From Actinomyces oris (GTDB lineage: Bacteria; Actinomycetota; Actinomycetes; Actinomycetales; Actinomycetaceae): a DNA stretch of 56,123 nt. Under the pieces are notes generated by a model that did no database searches, was not told where the DNA came from, and saw only the letters and a program-made list of their open reading frames with translations. Within the stretch, counting starts at the first letter, position 1, and every line of letters begins with the position of its first letter. The stretch covers positions 10,887 through 67,009 of the forward strand of contig NZ_MSKL01000023.1 of the NCBI RefSeq assembly GCF_001937665.1, given 5' to 3'. The translations under genes and the position numbers were made by a program. Below are positions 27,299-35,856 of this stretch, in pieces.

Positions 27299-28705
27299 TC
27301 AGAGGTCCCGGGCGCCGTCGTCGATGATCTCCTCGGTGATGGGAGTGATCTCGCCGGTACGGGCCTCGCGCAGCTCCTTGGCCTCCTGGGTCTTGGCCCG
27401 CAGCTTCTCCGTGAGCTTGTCCCGCTCGGCCTGGACGCGGGCGCGGCGGTCCTCGGCCTCGTCGGAGCGGCGACGCGAGATCATGAGCAGGTCCAGGTCC
27501 GCGATGCACGACTCCATGGAGGCCGTGTGCGTCATCGCCTCCTCGCCGTCCTTGTCCTCGCGCGCCTCGCCTCGCTCGGCAGGTGCGTCGGCGGGGCGGC
27601 GCGCTGAGGCCACGGCCGGAATCCCGCGGGCGGGGGTGCGTGGCGAGGACGCGCTCGACGGGGAGAGCGGCGACGCGGACGCCGCCGGCGCTGAGGATGC
27701 TGAGGGCGCCGCAGAGGCGGCTGTCGCCGCGCTCGTGGCCGATACGGTGGATCGCATGGCCCTGAGCTCGGTGGGGTTCAGACGCAGGGTGTTGCCGTCC
27801 TGGGCGGGGCCGTCCATGGGGTCCTCGGCGGGCAGCGCCTGGAAACCCAGCGGAGGGGTGCGGGGGTCGCGTTCCGCGGCCTCGCTCGGCCGCTCGGGAA
27901 CGGGGCCTGCAGCGGCGGTGGTACTGGCCAACGGGGTGACCGGGGCGGTGCGCGCCGGCGCCTGGGCGGCTCCGATCTCGGGGGCCGCCTGATCGGCCGG
28001 CCCTTCCTGATCCTCGGCGAGCCTGCCGAGCTTCTCGTTGAGACGTCGTTGCTCGGCGGCCAGGTTCTCCCGGGCGGCGTGCTCCCAGCGCTGGCCCAAC
28101 GGCGAGTGGAAGAGGTGCTCACGGTCCAGGAGCCGGGAGACGATCGTCAGGCGGCCGCGCAGGTACTCCTCCAAGGGGATGTGGGAGTACTCCTCGCGCA
28201 GCAGCCGCACATACTCGGCGTAGGTCTGGGGGTCCACGGCCAGGGTCCCCAGGTCGGCGTCGATGAGGGCCTGGGCGTCGATGTCGTGCTCGTCGAGCAT
28301 GTGCCGCTTGAGGTTGACGATGAGGCAGCACACCCGCTTGACCGTCTCCATCGGAACACCCAGGTGACGCAGGTCGGCCTCGGCGAAGGCCGCCGAGGCG
28401 GTCTCATCCTCGCCGCCGTTGCCGCGGATGACCTCCTCGACGTCGGAGGAGAAGACGCAGCCGTGGTACCAGCAGGCGACCCGCATGATGTCCGGGTTGT
28501 GCGACTCCTCGGCCAGCTCGTCGACCCGCGCGAGCATGTCGATGAGGTGGCGAAGGTTGTGGAAGCGACGGTCCGGTGTGGACCAGCGCTCGATGAGGAG
28601 CTCGCCGGCGGAGCCGATCGCCTCTGGGGGCTGCGTGGCGCCGATCGCCTTCACCGAGCGGGTGAAGGCCGGCAGGAGCCATTGCGGTGCGTCGATGACA
28701 CCCAT
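27299..28705 (-). CDS. HD-type metal-dependent phosphohydrolase with C-terminal coiled-coil extension
   Basis: A 468-residue protein. Residues 1-210 match predicted HD phosphohydrolases of the COG4339 kind: DRRFHNLRHLIDML, VACWYHGCVFSSD (His and Asp metal ligands) and DADLGTLAVD. Family members are often only about 200 residues. Here a Pro/Ala/Ser-rich stretch (about 240-390) and a final charged helix (RRRSDEAEDRRARVQAERDK onward, coiled-coil-like) follow. A nucleotide substrate is likely but unproven. CGGAG precedes the ATG. Confidence 0.8.
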   Translation of the reverse strand: MGVIDAPQWLLPAFTRSVKAIGATQPPEAIGSAGELLIERWSTPDRRFHNLRHLIDMLARVDELAEESHNPDIMRVACWYHGCVFSSDVEEVIRGNGGEDETASAAFAEADLRHLGVPMETVKRVCCLIVNLKRHMLDEHDIDAQALIDADLGTLAVDPQTYAEYVRLLREEYSHIPLEEYLRGRLTIVSRLLDREHLFHSPLGQRWEHAARENLAAEQRRLNEKLGRLAEDQEGPADQAAPEIGAAQAPARTAPVTPLASTTAAAGPVPERPSEAAERDPRTPPLGFQALPAEDPMDGPAQDGNTLRLNPTELRAMRSTVSATSAATAASAAPSASSAPAASASPLSPSSASSPRTPARGIPAVASARRPADAPAERGEAREDKDGEEAMTHTASMESCIADLDLLMISRRRSDEAEDRRARVQAERDKLTEKLRAKTQEAKELREARTGEITPITEEIIDDGARDL

Positions 28706-28847
28706 GGGTCAGTCTCCGTGTTGGAAATGGAACGCGTGCCATCGTAGGACTGTCCTTGCCGTGACGTCGACGTGACACAGTGTCTCGCGTGCCACTCTTG
28801 TGGACGACGCGGTGCGGCCGGCCCTGCCTGAGGCGCGGTGGCGGGGC

Positions 28848-30446
28848 CTACCAGGCCGGTGCGGGCGGCAGCTCGATGTGGACGGTGGCGCCGCCGCCAG
28901 GGGTCTGGAGCATCTGGACCGTCCCCTTGTGGGCGGCCACGATACCCAGCACGATCGCTAGTCCCAGGCCGGATCCGCCGGTCTCCCGGTTGCGGGAGGT
29001 GTCTGAGCGGTAGAAGCGCTGGAAGACCTTCTCGGCCGCCTCCGGTGGCACGCCGTGGCCGTGATCGCGGACCTCGACGACGACGACCGGTTGCGCCGTC
29101 GGGTTGGCTCGCGGGGGCGCCATACCGATGGCGATCTCCACCGGCGTCCCAGCGGGGGTGTGGCGCACCACGTTGCCCAGCAGGTTGGTGAGGATCTGGG
29201 AGAGGCGGTCGCGGTCGCCGATGACCTGGAGCGAGGGGGCCTCCTTACCGGCGGCCTCGTCGCGGGGGTCGAGGGGGATGAGGCCGCAGTCGCGCTCGGG
29301 GGCCAGCACCATCATGTCGCTCAGGGCGCCGGCGGCCAGGTCGGTGAGGTTGACCGGCTCCATGGACATCTCCCGGCCCTCGTCGATCCGGGCCAGCTGG
29401 AGGAGGTCGTCCACGAGGCGCCCCATCCGGTTGGACTCGGTCTCAATGCGCCCCATGACCTCACCGGTCTTGTACGCGGGCACCCCGCCCATCCGGTAGA
29501 GCTCGCCGTAGCCGCGGATCGCGGCCAGGGGGGTGCGCAGCTCGTGGGAGGCATCGGAGACGAAGCGCGTCATCCGCTCCTGGGCCACGACCTGGGCGGC
29601 GAAGGAGCTCTCGTTCTGGGTGAGCATCGTGTTGATGGCCCGCTGCAGCGAGCCGACCTCCGTGGTGCGCGGCTCGGTCACCAGGATGCGGGCGGACAGG
29701 TCGCCGTGGGCGATCCGGGCGGCCACGCCCTCGATCTGGCGCAGGGAGCGGAACGAGCGGTGAACCAGGTAGGTGGCGAAGACGGCTCCCACCGAGATGA
29801 TCGAGACATCGGCCAGCGCCACCACGAGGCGGGTGCGCTCCACGGTCTCCATGACGTCGCTCAGCGGGAGTGCCAGGGCCACGGCGCCGGTGTACTCGCC
29901 GGTGTTCTGGTCCCGGATGAGCAGGGTGATCATCCGCCACTGGTGGCCGGGCTGATCGGAGTTGACCGTCGTGATCGGGAAGTCGTTCTTGTCCGCGTGG
30001 GCCAGGGCGCGCCGGTAGTCCAGGCCCTTGATCTGGGGTCGGCCGTAGGTGGCGGCGGTGTCCGGGGAGATCCACTCCCCGTTACGGCTGGGGTCGAGGT
30101 ACTCGGCCTTGACGTAGTAGTTCGAGGGGAAGGTGGTGCTGCTGGTCCCTCCCTCGCGAATCTGGGCCAGTCCCTGGCTCCCGATGGCCACTGAGGTGGT
30201 GCGCAACTGACTGTCGATCTGGCCCATCATGTGGCTGTAGAGCAGCGAGGTCACCACGAAGGAGACGACGATGAGCCCGATGGCGAGCAGACCGGTGGTC
30301 ATGAGGGTCAGGCGCGTGCGCAGCGGCATCGCCTGCCAGGGGCGCTGGATCGCGGTGATCGGGTGCCATCGGCCCCGTTTGATCGGGCGGTGCTGCTTAC
30401 CGGACGACTTGGCCGGGCGCGTGCTCCCCCCACGCGCCGCGGCCAT
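28848..30446 (-). CDS. Two-component sensor histidine kinase
   Basis: A 532-residue membrane kinase. TM1 lies near residues 48-70 and TM2 near 210-235, with an extracytoplasmic sensor region of about 140 residues between. A HAMP domain, the H-box FVSDASHELRTPLAAIRGY (His near 300), N-box LTNLLGNVVRHTP, and G-boxes RDHGHGVPPE and GGSGLGLAIV follow. The ATG at 30446 overlaps the regulator stop codon (TGATG), so the two are translationally coupled. The layout resembles actinobacterial TcrS/TrcS-like kinases. The signal is unknown. Confidence 0.92.
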   Translation of the reverse strand: MAAARGGSTRPAKSSGKQHRPIKRGRWHPITAIQRPWQAMPLRTRLTLMTTGLLAIGLIVVSFVVTSLLYSHMMGQIDSQLRTTSVAIGSQGLAQIREGGTSSTTFPSNYYVKAEYLDPSRNGEWISPDTAATYGRPQIKGLDYRRALAHADKNDFPITTVNSDQPGHQWRMITLLIRDQNTGEYTGAVALALPLSDVMETVERTRLVVALADVSIISVGAVFATYLVHRSFRSLRQIEGVAARIAHGDLSARILVTEPRTTEVGSLQRAINTMLTQNESSFAAQVVAQERMTRFVSDASHELRTPLAAIRGYGELYRMGGVPAYKTGEVMGRIETESNRMGRLVDDLLQLARIDEGREMSMEPVNLTDLAAGALSDMMVLAPERDCGLIPLDPRDEAAGKEAPSLQVIGDRDRLSQILTNLLGNVVRHTPAGTPVEIAIGMAPPRANPTAQPVVVVEVRDHGHGVPPEAAEKVFQRFYRSDTSRNRETGGSGLGLAIVLGIVAAHKGTVQMLQTPGGGATVHIELPPAPAW

Positions 30447-31183
30447 CACTCGGCCTTGGGTTCGCGAAGCATGTAGCCGACTCCGCGACGAGTTTGGATG
30501 AGCGGGGTGACGGGCTGGCCGTCCGCGCCCTGGATCTGGTCCACCTTGCGACGCAGATAGGAGATGTAGGACTCCACGATCGCGGCGTCACCGTTCCAGT
30601 CGTACTCCCAGACGTGGTCGAGGATCTGGGCCTTGGACACGACGCGCCCGGCGTTGAGCATGAGGTAGCGCAGGAGCTTGAACTCGGTGGGCGACAGGTC
30701 CACCTCGACCTCGGCGCGGTACACCTCGTGGGCGTCCTCGTCCAGGACCAGATCGGCCACGCGCACGACGCCGTCGTCCTGGTTCTCAATGGCGTGGGTG
30801 CGGCGCAGGATGGCGCGAATGCGGGCGATGACCTCCTCCAGCCCGAAGGGCTTGGTGACGTAGTCGTCGCCGCCGACGGTCAGGCCCTGGACCTTGTCCG
30901 CCATGTCGTCGCGGGCGGTCAGGAAGAGGATCGGGGTGGTCACGTCGCGTTCGCGCAGGCGACGTGCCACGGTGAAGCCGTCCATGTCGGGCAGCATGAC
31001 GTCAAGGACCACCAGGTCGGGGGACGTCTTCTCCACCGTCTTCAGGGCGCCGTTGCCGTCGCCTGCGATCGAGACCTCGAAGCCTGCGAAGCGCAGGGAC
31101 GAGGCCAGCAAGTCGCGGATGTTGGGCTCATCGTCGACGACAAGGAGGTGAGCTTCGGTGCGGGACTGCTGGGAACGCTCCAT
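30446..31183 (-). CDS. OmpR/PhoB-family response regulator
   Basis: A 245-residue DNA-binding regulator. The receiver domain (residues about 12-125) has the acidic pair in VVDDEPN, phospho-acceptor Asp61 in VVLDVMLPDMDG, the switch Thr in FLTARD and Lys in YVTKPFGLEE. A winged helix of the OmpR type follows (DLSPTEFKLLRYLMLNAGRV, DHVWEYDW, YLRRKVD, RGVGYML). It is closest in feel to mycobacterial TrcR. The ATG at 31183 is preferred because the protein then starts MERSQQSRT shortly before the receiver; ATG 31195 is possible. Confidence 0.93.
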   Translation of the reverse strand: MERSQQSRTEAHLLVVDDEPNIRDLLASSLRFAGFEVSIAGDGNGALKTVEKTSPDLVVLDVMLPDMDGFTVARRLRERDVTTPILFLTARDDMADKVQGLTVGGDDYVTKPFGLEEVIARIRAILRRTHAIENQDDGVVRVADLVLDEDAHEVYRAEVEVDLSPTEFKLLRYLMLNAGRVVSKAQILDHVWEYDWNGDAAIVESYISYLRRKVDQIQGADGQPVTPLIQTRRGVGYMLREPKAE

Positions 31184-31277
31184 GAGTCTCACCATCCCTT
31201 CAGTTTCTGGTCGTTTCCTGAATGAGTTCCGAATGGTCGCTGTTGATAGGTCAAGTGGTTGGTGTGACCTCAATCCA

Positions 31278-31283
31278 ATTGTA
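31278..31283 (-). promoter_or_regulatory. Candidate -10 box (TACAAT) of the two-component operon
   Basis: The minus-strand TACAAT is one base from consensus in a relatively AT-rich stretch and would give a leader of about 90 nt to the regulator ATG. No convincing -35 box is present at 17 bp. Confidence 0.35.
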
Positions 31284-31341
31284 GACCCGGGAAGTCTTGG
31301 AAATCCCACAAAAATGGGGAACGGTGTGGTTGCCACGTGAA

Positions 31342-31356
31342 CAGAGGTGACCTCTG
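31342..31356. promoter_or_regulatory. 15-bp palindrome upstream of the regulator gene
   Basis: CAGAGGT-G-ACCTCTG is a perfect palindrome about 60-75 bp upstream of the candidate -10 box. It could be an activator or autoregulatory site, but only one copy is seen. Confidence 0.3.
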
Positions 31357-31388
31357 ACAGCTCTTCGGTGAGTCGCGTTGTGACATGA

Positions 31389-31420
31389 GGCGGGGCGACG
31401 GCAGGTGCCGTCGCCCCGCC
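31389..31420 (-). terminator. Terminator of the NYN-domain gene
   Basis: GGCGGGGCGACGGC (31389-31402) and GCCGTCGCCCCGCC (31407-31420) form a 14-bp perfect stem with an AGGT loop, 7 bp past the NYN stop codon. Confidence 0.8.
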
Positions 31421-31426
31421 GTCGGG

Positions 31427-32029
31427 TCAGAGGAAGGCGAGTGGGTCGAAGTCCTCCAGCGGGATGATGCACACGCGCGGCAGCGGGATGGTGAAGGCCT
31501 TGACGTCACTCTCCAGGTCGTAGATCGTCAGGCCCTCGTCCTCCAGGGCGGCCAGCTGGGCGTTGAGGAACTCGCGGAAGCACAGGATCCCCACCTGGGC
31601 GCCGGCCTGCAGGAGGCGCTCGATGTGGGGGATGTAGTCGCCGTCGTGGCTGCCCAGCAGGACGTGGGCCTCCTGGCCGGACTCGACCCGCTCGGCCAGC
31701 GCCTCCAGGGTGCGCTGAATACCGATGTCGACGACCTTCTCATCATTGCTTCCGGACCCGGCCAGCGGCACGGGACGGTAGTCCATGGCCAGCAGGGCCT
31801 GGATGAAGCTCATGGGCATGTGGCCGCTGGTGGCGTTGAGGAAGAACAGGGCCCGGGCCTCATCCCCCTCACCCTCGGCGGCGTCGGCGGAAGACAGTTC
31901 ATCGCAGTATGCGAGGACTCGGTCCCAACGGGGCCGCTCCTCAGGTTCGGGACGCCGGCCCAGCACACTCATGCCGAGAGTGGCGTCAATGTTCTCGCCA
32001 TCGACGAGAAGATAAGTCGGTACGCTCAT
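31427..32029 (-). CDS. NYN-domain (PIN-like) putative ribonuclease
   Basis: A 200-residue cytosolic protein. PIN-like acidic residues are visible in YLLVDGENIDATLG at the N terminus, GSNDEKVVDIGIQRT in the middle and LLGSHDGDYIPHIERL toward the end, the NYN metal-site pattern. NYN proteins are predicted or known RNases acting on structured RNA. The ATG at 32029 has TAGCAT exactly 7 nt upstream and no ribosome site, so it is likely leaderless. The gene stands alone between its terminator and a repeat cluster. Confidence 0.85.
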   Translation of the reverse strand: MSVPTYLLVDGENIDATLGMSVLGRRPEPEERPRWDRVLAYCDELSSADAAEGEGDEARALFFLNATSGHMPMSFIQALLAMDYRPVPLAGSGSNDEKVVDIGIQRTLEALAERVESGQEAHVLLGSHDGDYIPHIERLLQAGAQVGILCFREFLNAQLAALEDEGLTIYDLESDVKAFTIPLPRVCIIPLEDFDPLAFL

Positions 32030-32036
32030 GAGGCTC

Positions 32037-32042
32037 ATGCTA
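32037..32042 (-). promoter_or_regulatory. -10 box TAGCAT for leaderless NYN gene
   Basis: The minus-strand TAGCAT ends 7 nt before ATG 32029, and it decides this ATG over the in-frame upstream ones. Confidence 0.5.
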
Positions 32043-32187
32043 CCGGCCACGCAGTCCAGTAGCGTCCGACGACGCTCGAAGACACCGCACCGATACCGGC
32101 CTCCTCTCCCGTTCGTCTGAGCGTGATCGGGGTGTGTCCCGATCGTGTTGGGAAGTTGCCCGAGTGAAGGGACTCGAGGCGCTGGTC

Positions 32188-32390
32188 GGGGACATTCGAC
32201 GCGGCCGGGTGCCGTCTACGCGGCCGGGGACGAAACTCACCTGGCGGGGACATCCGACGCCGTCGGGTGCGGTCTACGCGGCCGGGGACGAAACTCACCT
32301 GGCGGGGACGATCGGCGCCGTCGGGTGCGGAATTCCTGTCCCCGGAGGCGTGAGATGCCCCCGGCCGGAGTGGAATGTCCCCGGCAGGGG
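32188..32390. repeat. GGGGAC-rich intergenic repeat cluster, family B locus 2, with 58-bp tandem unit
   Basis: The cluster opens with GGGGACATTCGACGCGGCCG, as at 15707, and closes with the inverted TGGAATGTCCCCGG. Inside, a 58-bp unit starting GTCTACGCGGCCGGGGACG is repeated at 32214 and 32272 with few differences. The rest of the 463-bp gap (32030-32492) holds no gene. Confidence 0.8.
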
Positions 32391-32492
32391 CCGCGACGAC
32401 CGACGTCGAGGAGCACGAAACCGCCCGGCACTCATCGGGATGACGAGGACCGGGCGGCTTGCGGGCTGGTACGCCTGAGTGACGCGGTGAGA

Positions 32493-33341
32493 TCAGTAGG
32501 AGGACTTCTCCTCGCCGGCCGGCTGACTCTGGTTCTTGAGGGCCGCGAAGGCGGCGTTGATCGCGTCGTCGTCACCGTCGGTGATCTGTGCGGGGGCCTG
32601 CTGCTGGGCGCCCGGAAGCGCCGGGTTCTGCCCGGACTTCAGGGCCGCCAGCCGGGCCTCCGCCTCCAGGTTGGCGCCGGAGGCCTCGAGCTCGGCGAAC
32701 TGGGACTCCAGGGAGGAGCCGGCCAGCTCCATCTGCCCGGCGGCCTGGGCCTCGACCCGACGCACCTGGTCCTCGTAGCGGGACAGCTCGCTGGTGGGGT
32801 CCAGGACGTTGATGGAACGGATGGCGCCCTGCACCTTGACCTGCGCCTCGGCGGTCTTCTGGCGGGCGATGAGCTGGTCGCGCTTGGAGCGCAGCTCGCC
32901 GAGCTTGACCTCCATCTGCTGCAGGCCGGTCTTGAGCTGCTCGACGACCTGGCGCTGGGAGGCGATCATCGGCTCGGCGGCCTTGGCCTCGTTCTCCGCC
33001 GTGATCTGCTTGGTCAGCGCGATCTTGGCCAGCGAGTCCCACTTGTCCGCACCGGCCGTGTCACCGCCGGCGCGCATCTGGTCGGCCTTGCGGGAGGCGG
33101 CCAGGGCCTTGTTGCCCCAGTCCTTGGCCTCGGCGACGTCGGCGTCGTGGTCCTTCTCCGCCAGACGCAGGTTGCCGATCGTCTGGGCGACGGCGTCACG
33201 GGCCTCGGCGATGGACGCCGTGTAGTCACGCACCAGCTGGTTGAGCATCTTCTCCGGGTCCTCGGCGCGGTCCAGGAGCGCGTTGATGTTGGCGCGGGTG
33301 AGCTGGGCGATGCGCCCCAGGATCGACTGCTTCTCAGCCAT
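32493..33341 (-). CDS. PspA/IM30-family envelope stress protein
   Basis: A 282-residue, almost wholly helical coiled-coil protein. The N-terminal amphipathic helix (ILGRIAQLTRANINALLDRA) and the EDPEKMLNQLVRDYTASIAEARDA segment are PspA/IM30 hallmarks. A Gln/Pro/Ala-rich tail ends in NQSQPAGEEKSSY. The family binds stressed inner membrane and assembles into rods or rings. The gene lies 201 bp downstream of the TPM-domain gene on the same strand, a recurrent actinobacterial pairing. GGAAGGACG lies about 8 nt before the ATG. Confidence 0.9.
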   Translation of the reverse strand: MAEKQSILGRIAQLTRANINALLDRAEDPEKMLNQLVRDYTASIAEARDAVAQTIGNLRLAEKDHDADVAEAKDWGNKALAASRKADQMRAGGDTAGADKWDSLAKIALTKQITAENEAKAAEPMIASQRQVVEQLKTGLQQMEVKLGELRSKRDQLIARQKTAEAQVKVQGAIRSINVLDPTSELSRYEDQVRRVEAQAAGQMELAGSSLESQFAELEASGANLEAEARLAALKSGQNPALPGAQQQAPAQITDGDDDAINAAFAALKNQSQPAGEEKSSY

Positions 33342-33542
33342 GGTTGTTCGTCCTTCCGTCGAGCTGCGACGTCGGTGTGGGCAGTTTGTGGGCAGGTATG
33401 GACTCGGCGCTTGCCGGGTGGTCGCCAGGCGGGCCAGGCGTCATGATCGCAGGTCCCAACGCCCGGAGTCACGCCGGCGGGGGCCGCATCGCTCAGGGCA
33501 TGACGGGCGTGCGAGCGGGGGCGTCCGCCAGACGGGCGCGAC

Positions 33543-35753
33543 TCAGAAGTCGCCGCCCCCGTCGAAGAAGTCGCCGCCTCCGCTCATGAAGTCCCCACCT
33601 CCGGAGAAGAAGCCGCCGCCTCCGCCCCAGTCGCTGTCGTGGTGGTGGGAGCTCCAACCGCCGTAGTTGTGGCCTCCGCCCAGCAGCAGCCCTCCCAGCA
33701 GGAGCGAGCCCAGGTCGAGCCCGCCGCCCGAGCGGCCGTAACCGCCGGAGTAGGAGTAGCCCTCACCGGAGTGCGGGCCCCACGAGCTCGACGACGAGCC
33801 GCGCACATCGGCCTCGGCCAGGGCCTGGGCCTGGGCGACGAGCGGCTCGGCCGCCGCAACCTCCGCCAGGGCCGCCACCGGATCAGTGGTCTGGACGCTG
33901 GTGGCGGCCGTGGCGTGACGGGCGGCCTCGCTCAGCGCGGTGCGCGCCGAGGGACCCACCGCCCCGCGGTAGGTGGTGATGTAGGAGGTCACCGACTCCA
34001 CCTGGGAGTTGAGGCGGGCCAGACGCGAGCCCAGGGAGGCCCGGGCGCGCGAGTCGTTCTCCTCGCGCTCGCGGGCCGGCGCCAGGGCGGCGTCGATGGC
34101 GGCCTCGGCCCGGGCCAGGTGGTCCAGGGCGGCCAGGGGGTCGCCGGTCGGGTTGGCCCCGCTGGCCTGACGGCCCTGCTCCACGGCGGCCTCGGCGTCG
34201 GCCACGAGCGGGGCCAGGGTCGCCGCCGGCACCGAGCCCTCCAGGCGCTTGGCGTCCACCAGGTCCGAGGAGATCGAGGCGATGGCCGCCTCCAGATCCT
34301 TCGCCGCGCTCTGGAGGCGCTCGCGGGCACCGGTGACCTGTGCGGCCAGCTCGCCGGCCTGGGCGATCGAGCCCTGGGCGATGCGCACCTGCTCCACGGC
34401 CGTCGCGTCCTGAGAGGCCTCGACGCTGGCGCGGGCCTGGTCCAGGGCGGTGCGCCCGGCGGCCAGCAGGCGGCGGGCCTGCTCGGGGGCCTGGGCCACG
34501 CTGGTCAGGGAGGAGGCGGGGTAGGCGGCACTGAGAGTCACCAGGATCGTCTCGGCCATGACGATGGCCTGCTCGGTCTCGTCCGCCCGCTGGGCGGTCT
34601 CCGCGATCGACGTCGGCAGGTTCGCCTCGATGCCGCGCCGCTTGTTGAAGGCCTCCTCCTGGGCGCGGATCTCACCGACCGCCTCCGAGCAGTGCTGGAG
34701 GATCTCGGTGTACATCTGGCGCTGCTGCGGCTCGGTCTCGGGGATGTCGTCGTCGAGGATCTTGCGCAGCTCGAAGCACCGTGACAGGTGCTTGCGGGCG
34801 CTGTCCAGGGCGGCGGTGAAGGCGTCCGTGGCGGACAGGCCGAACTGCGCCTGCGCGTAGGACAGCTCCTCGGCGGCGGCGCGTACCGTGTCATCTGCCT
34901 GGACCAGGGCGCTGCCGGCCTGCGTGCGCAGCTGCTCCACCGTCATCGCCGCGGGGCCCGCGGGCTGGTTCCCGGGTGCGCCGCCCGCGGTGTCCTGCTT
35001 CCTGCGCTTGCCGAACAGCATGTCGTCGTTCTCCTTGTTCTTCCTGCGCTTGTACACCGTCCAGGCGGCGGCGCCGCCGGCCGCGACCGCGCCCCCGCCC
35101 AGCAGGAGCGGAAGCGCCGAGGATCCCGAGCCGCTCGAGCTGCCCGAGCCGCTGGAGCCGGACATGTTATCCGGGATGGCGGCCACGGCGTCGTCGTAGT
35201 TGCCCGCGCTCAGCTGCTTCTTGAGGGCCGAGTCGATCCGCTTGTAGTCGGACTCGGAGAACTTCGAGGAGTTGCTGTGCGCCTGCAGCTTGTAGCTCTT
35301 CGAGGCCGAGCCGTCGGAGGGGATGTTGATGACCAGGAGCATGTCGTCACGCCCCAGCTTCGTGTCCTTGAAGGCCTGCTCGGCGATCGCGGAGGCCTTG
35401 TGGCTGGAGTCGGAGACGGTCAGCACCCACAGGCCCACGCCGTACTTGGAGGACATCGTGTCCACGGCCTGCTGGGCCTTGGAGGCGTCCAGGATCCCGA
35501 GCTCATCGGTGACGTGCTGGGTCAGGGTGGTCGACGCCGCCGGGAGCGCCCGGGGCGCACCCGCCGACACGGCCGACGCAGCCGGGACGGAGGAGGTCAG
35601 GGGCCGGGGCGCAGAGCCGGCCGTCGTCGGCGCGGCTGCGGCGCCCGCCGAGAGTCCCAGCAGCCCCAGGGCGATCGCCGTCGCGACGCCGGAGAGGGCC
35701 ATCTGGTGCCAAGGACGGGAGAGTGGGGGCTGCTGGTTCTTCATCCGGAACAT
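33543..35753 (-). CDS. TPM-domain membrane protein (YgcG/Psb32 type)
   Basis: A 736-residue exported protein. A signal or anchor segment (MALSGVATAIALGLLGLSAG) is followed by a TPM domain (about 80-205: HVTDELGILDASKAQQAVDT, GRDDMLLVINIPSDG). A Ser/Gly linker and a membrane segment (ALPLLLGGGAVAAGGAAAW) come next. A long helical cytosolic part (about 270-650) and a Gly/Ser/His-rich tail (GGGGFFSGGG and related) complete it. TPM domains occur in membrane quality-control proteins. Pairing with PspA suggests shared work in membrane stress. Confidence 0.85.
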   Translation of the reverse strand: MFRMKNQQPPLSRPWHQMALSGVATAIALGLLGLSAGAAAAPTTAGSAPRPLTSSVPAASAVSAGAPRALPAASTTLTQHVTDELGILDASKAQQAVDTMSSKYGVGLWVLTVSDSSHKASAIAEQAFKDTKLGRDDMLLVINIPSDGSASKSYKLQAHSNSSKFSESDYKRIDSALKKQLSAGNYDDAVAAIPDNMSGSSGSGSSSGSGSSALPLLLGGGAVAAGGAAAWTVYKRRKNKENDDMLFGKRRKQDTAGGAPGNQPAGPAAMTVEQLRTQAGSALVQADDTVRAAAEELSYAQAQFGLSATDAFTAALDSARKHLSRCFELRKILDDDIPETEPQQRQMYTEILQHCSEAVGEIRAQEEAFNKRRGIEANLPTSIAETAQRADETEQAIVMAETILVTLSAAYPASSLTSVAQAPEQARRLLAAGRTALDQARASVEASQDATAVEQVRIAQGSIAQAGELAAQVTGARERLQSAAKDLEAAIASISSDLVDAKRLEGSVPAATLAPLVADAEAAVEQGRQASGANPTGDPLAALDHLARAEAAIDAALAPAREREENDSRARASLGSRLARLNSQVESVTSYITTYRGAVGPSARTALSEAARHATAATSVQTTDPVAALAEVAAAEPLVAQAQALAEADVRGSSSSSWGPHSGEGYSYSGGYGRSGGGLDLGSLLLGGLLLGGGHNYGGWSSHHHDSDWGGGGGFFSGGGDFMSGGGDFFDGGGDF

Positions 35754-35856
35754 CGTCCCCGCCGGGCGCGGGTGTGAGCAAGTCGTTTCGCCTCAGGCGG
35801 CACGCCTGCGCCTGTCACCGCGCGCAGGCAACCGAACCACCGGCAGAATGTCGTCC

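Noticed and set aside
32188-32390. GGGGAC clusters as a possible CRISPR array
   Set aside because: There are no regular spacers of constant length and the repeats occur in both orientations; only one 58-bp tandem duplication is present and no cas genes lie near.
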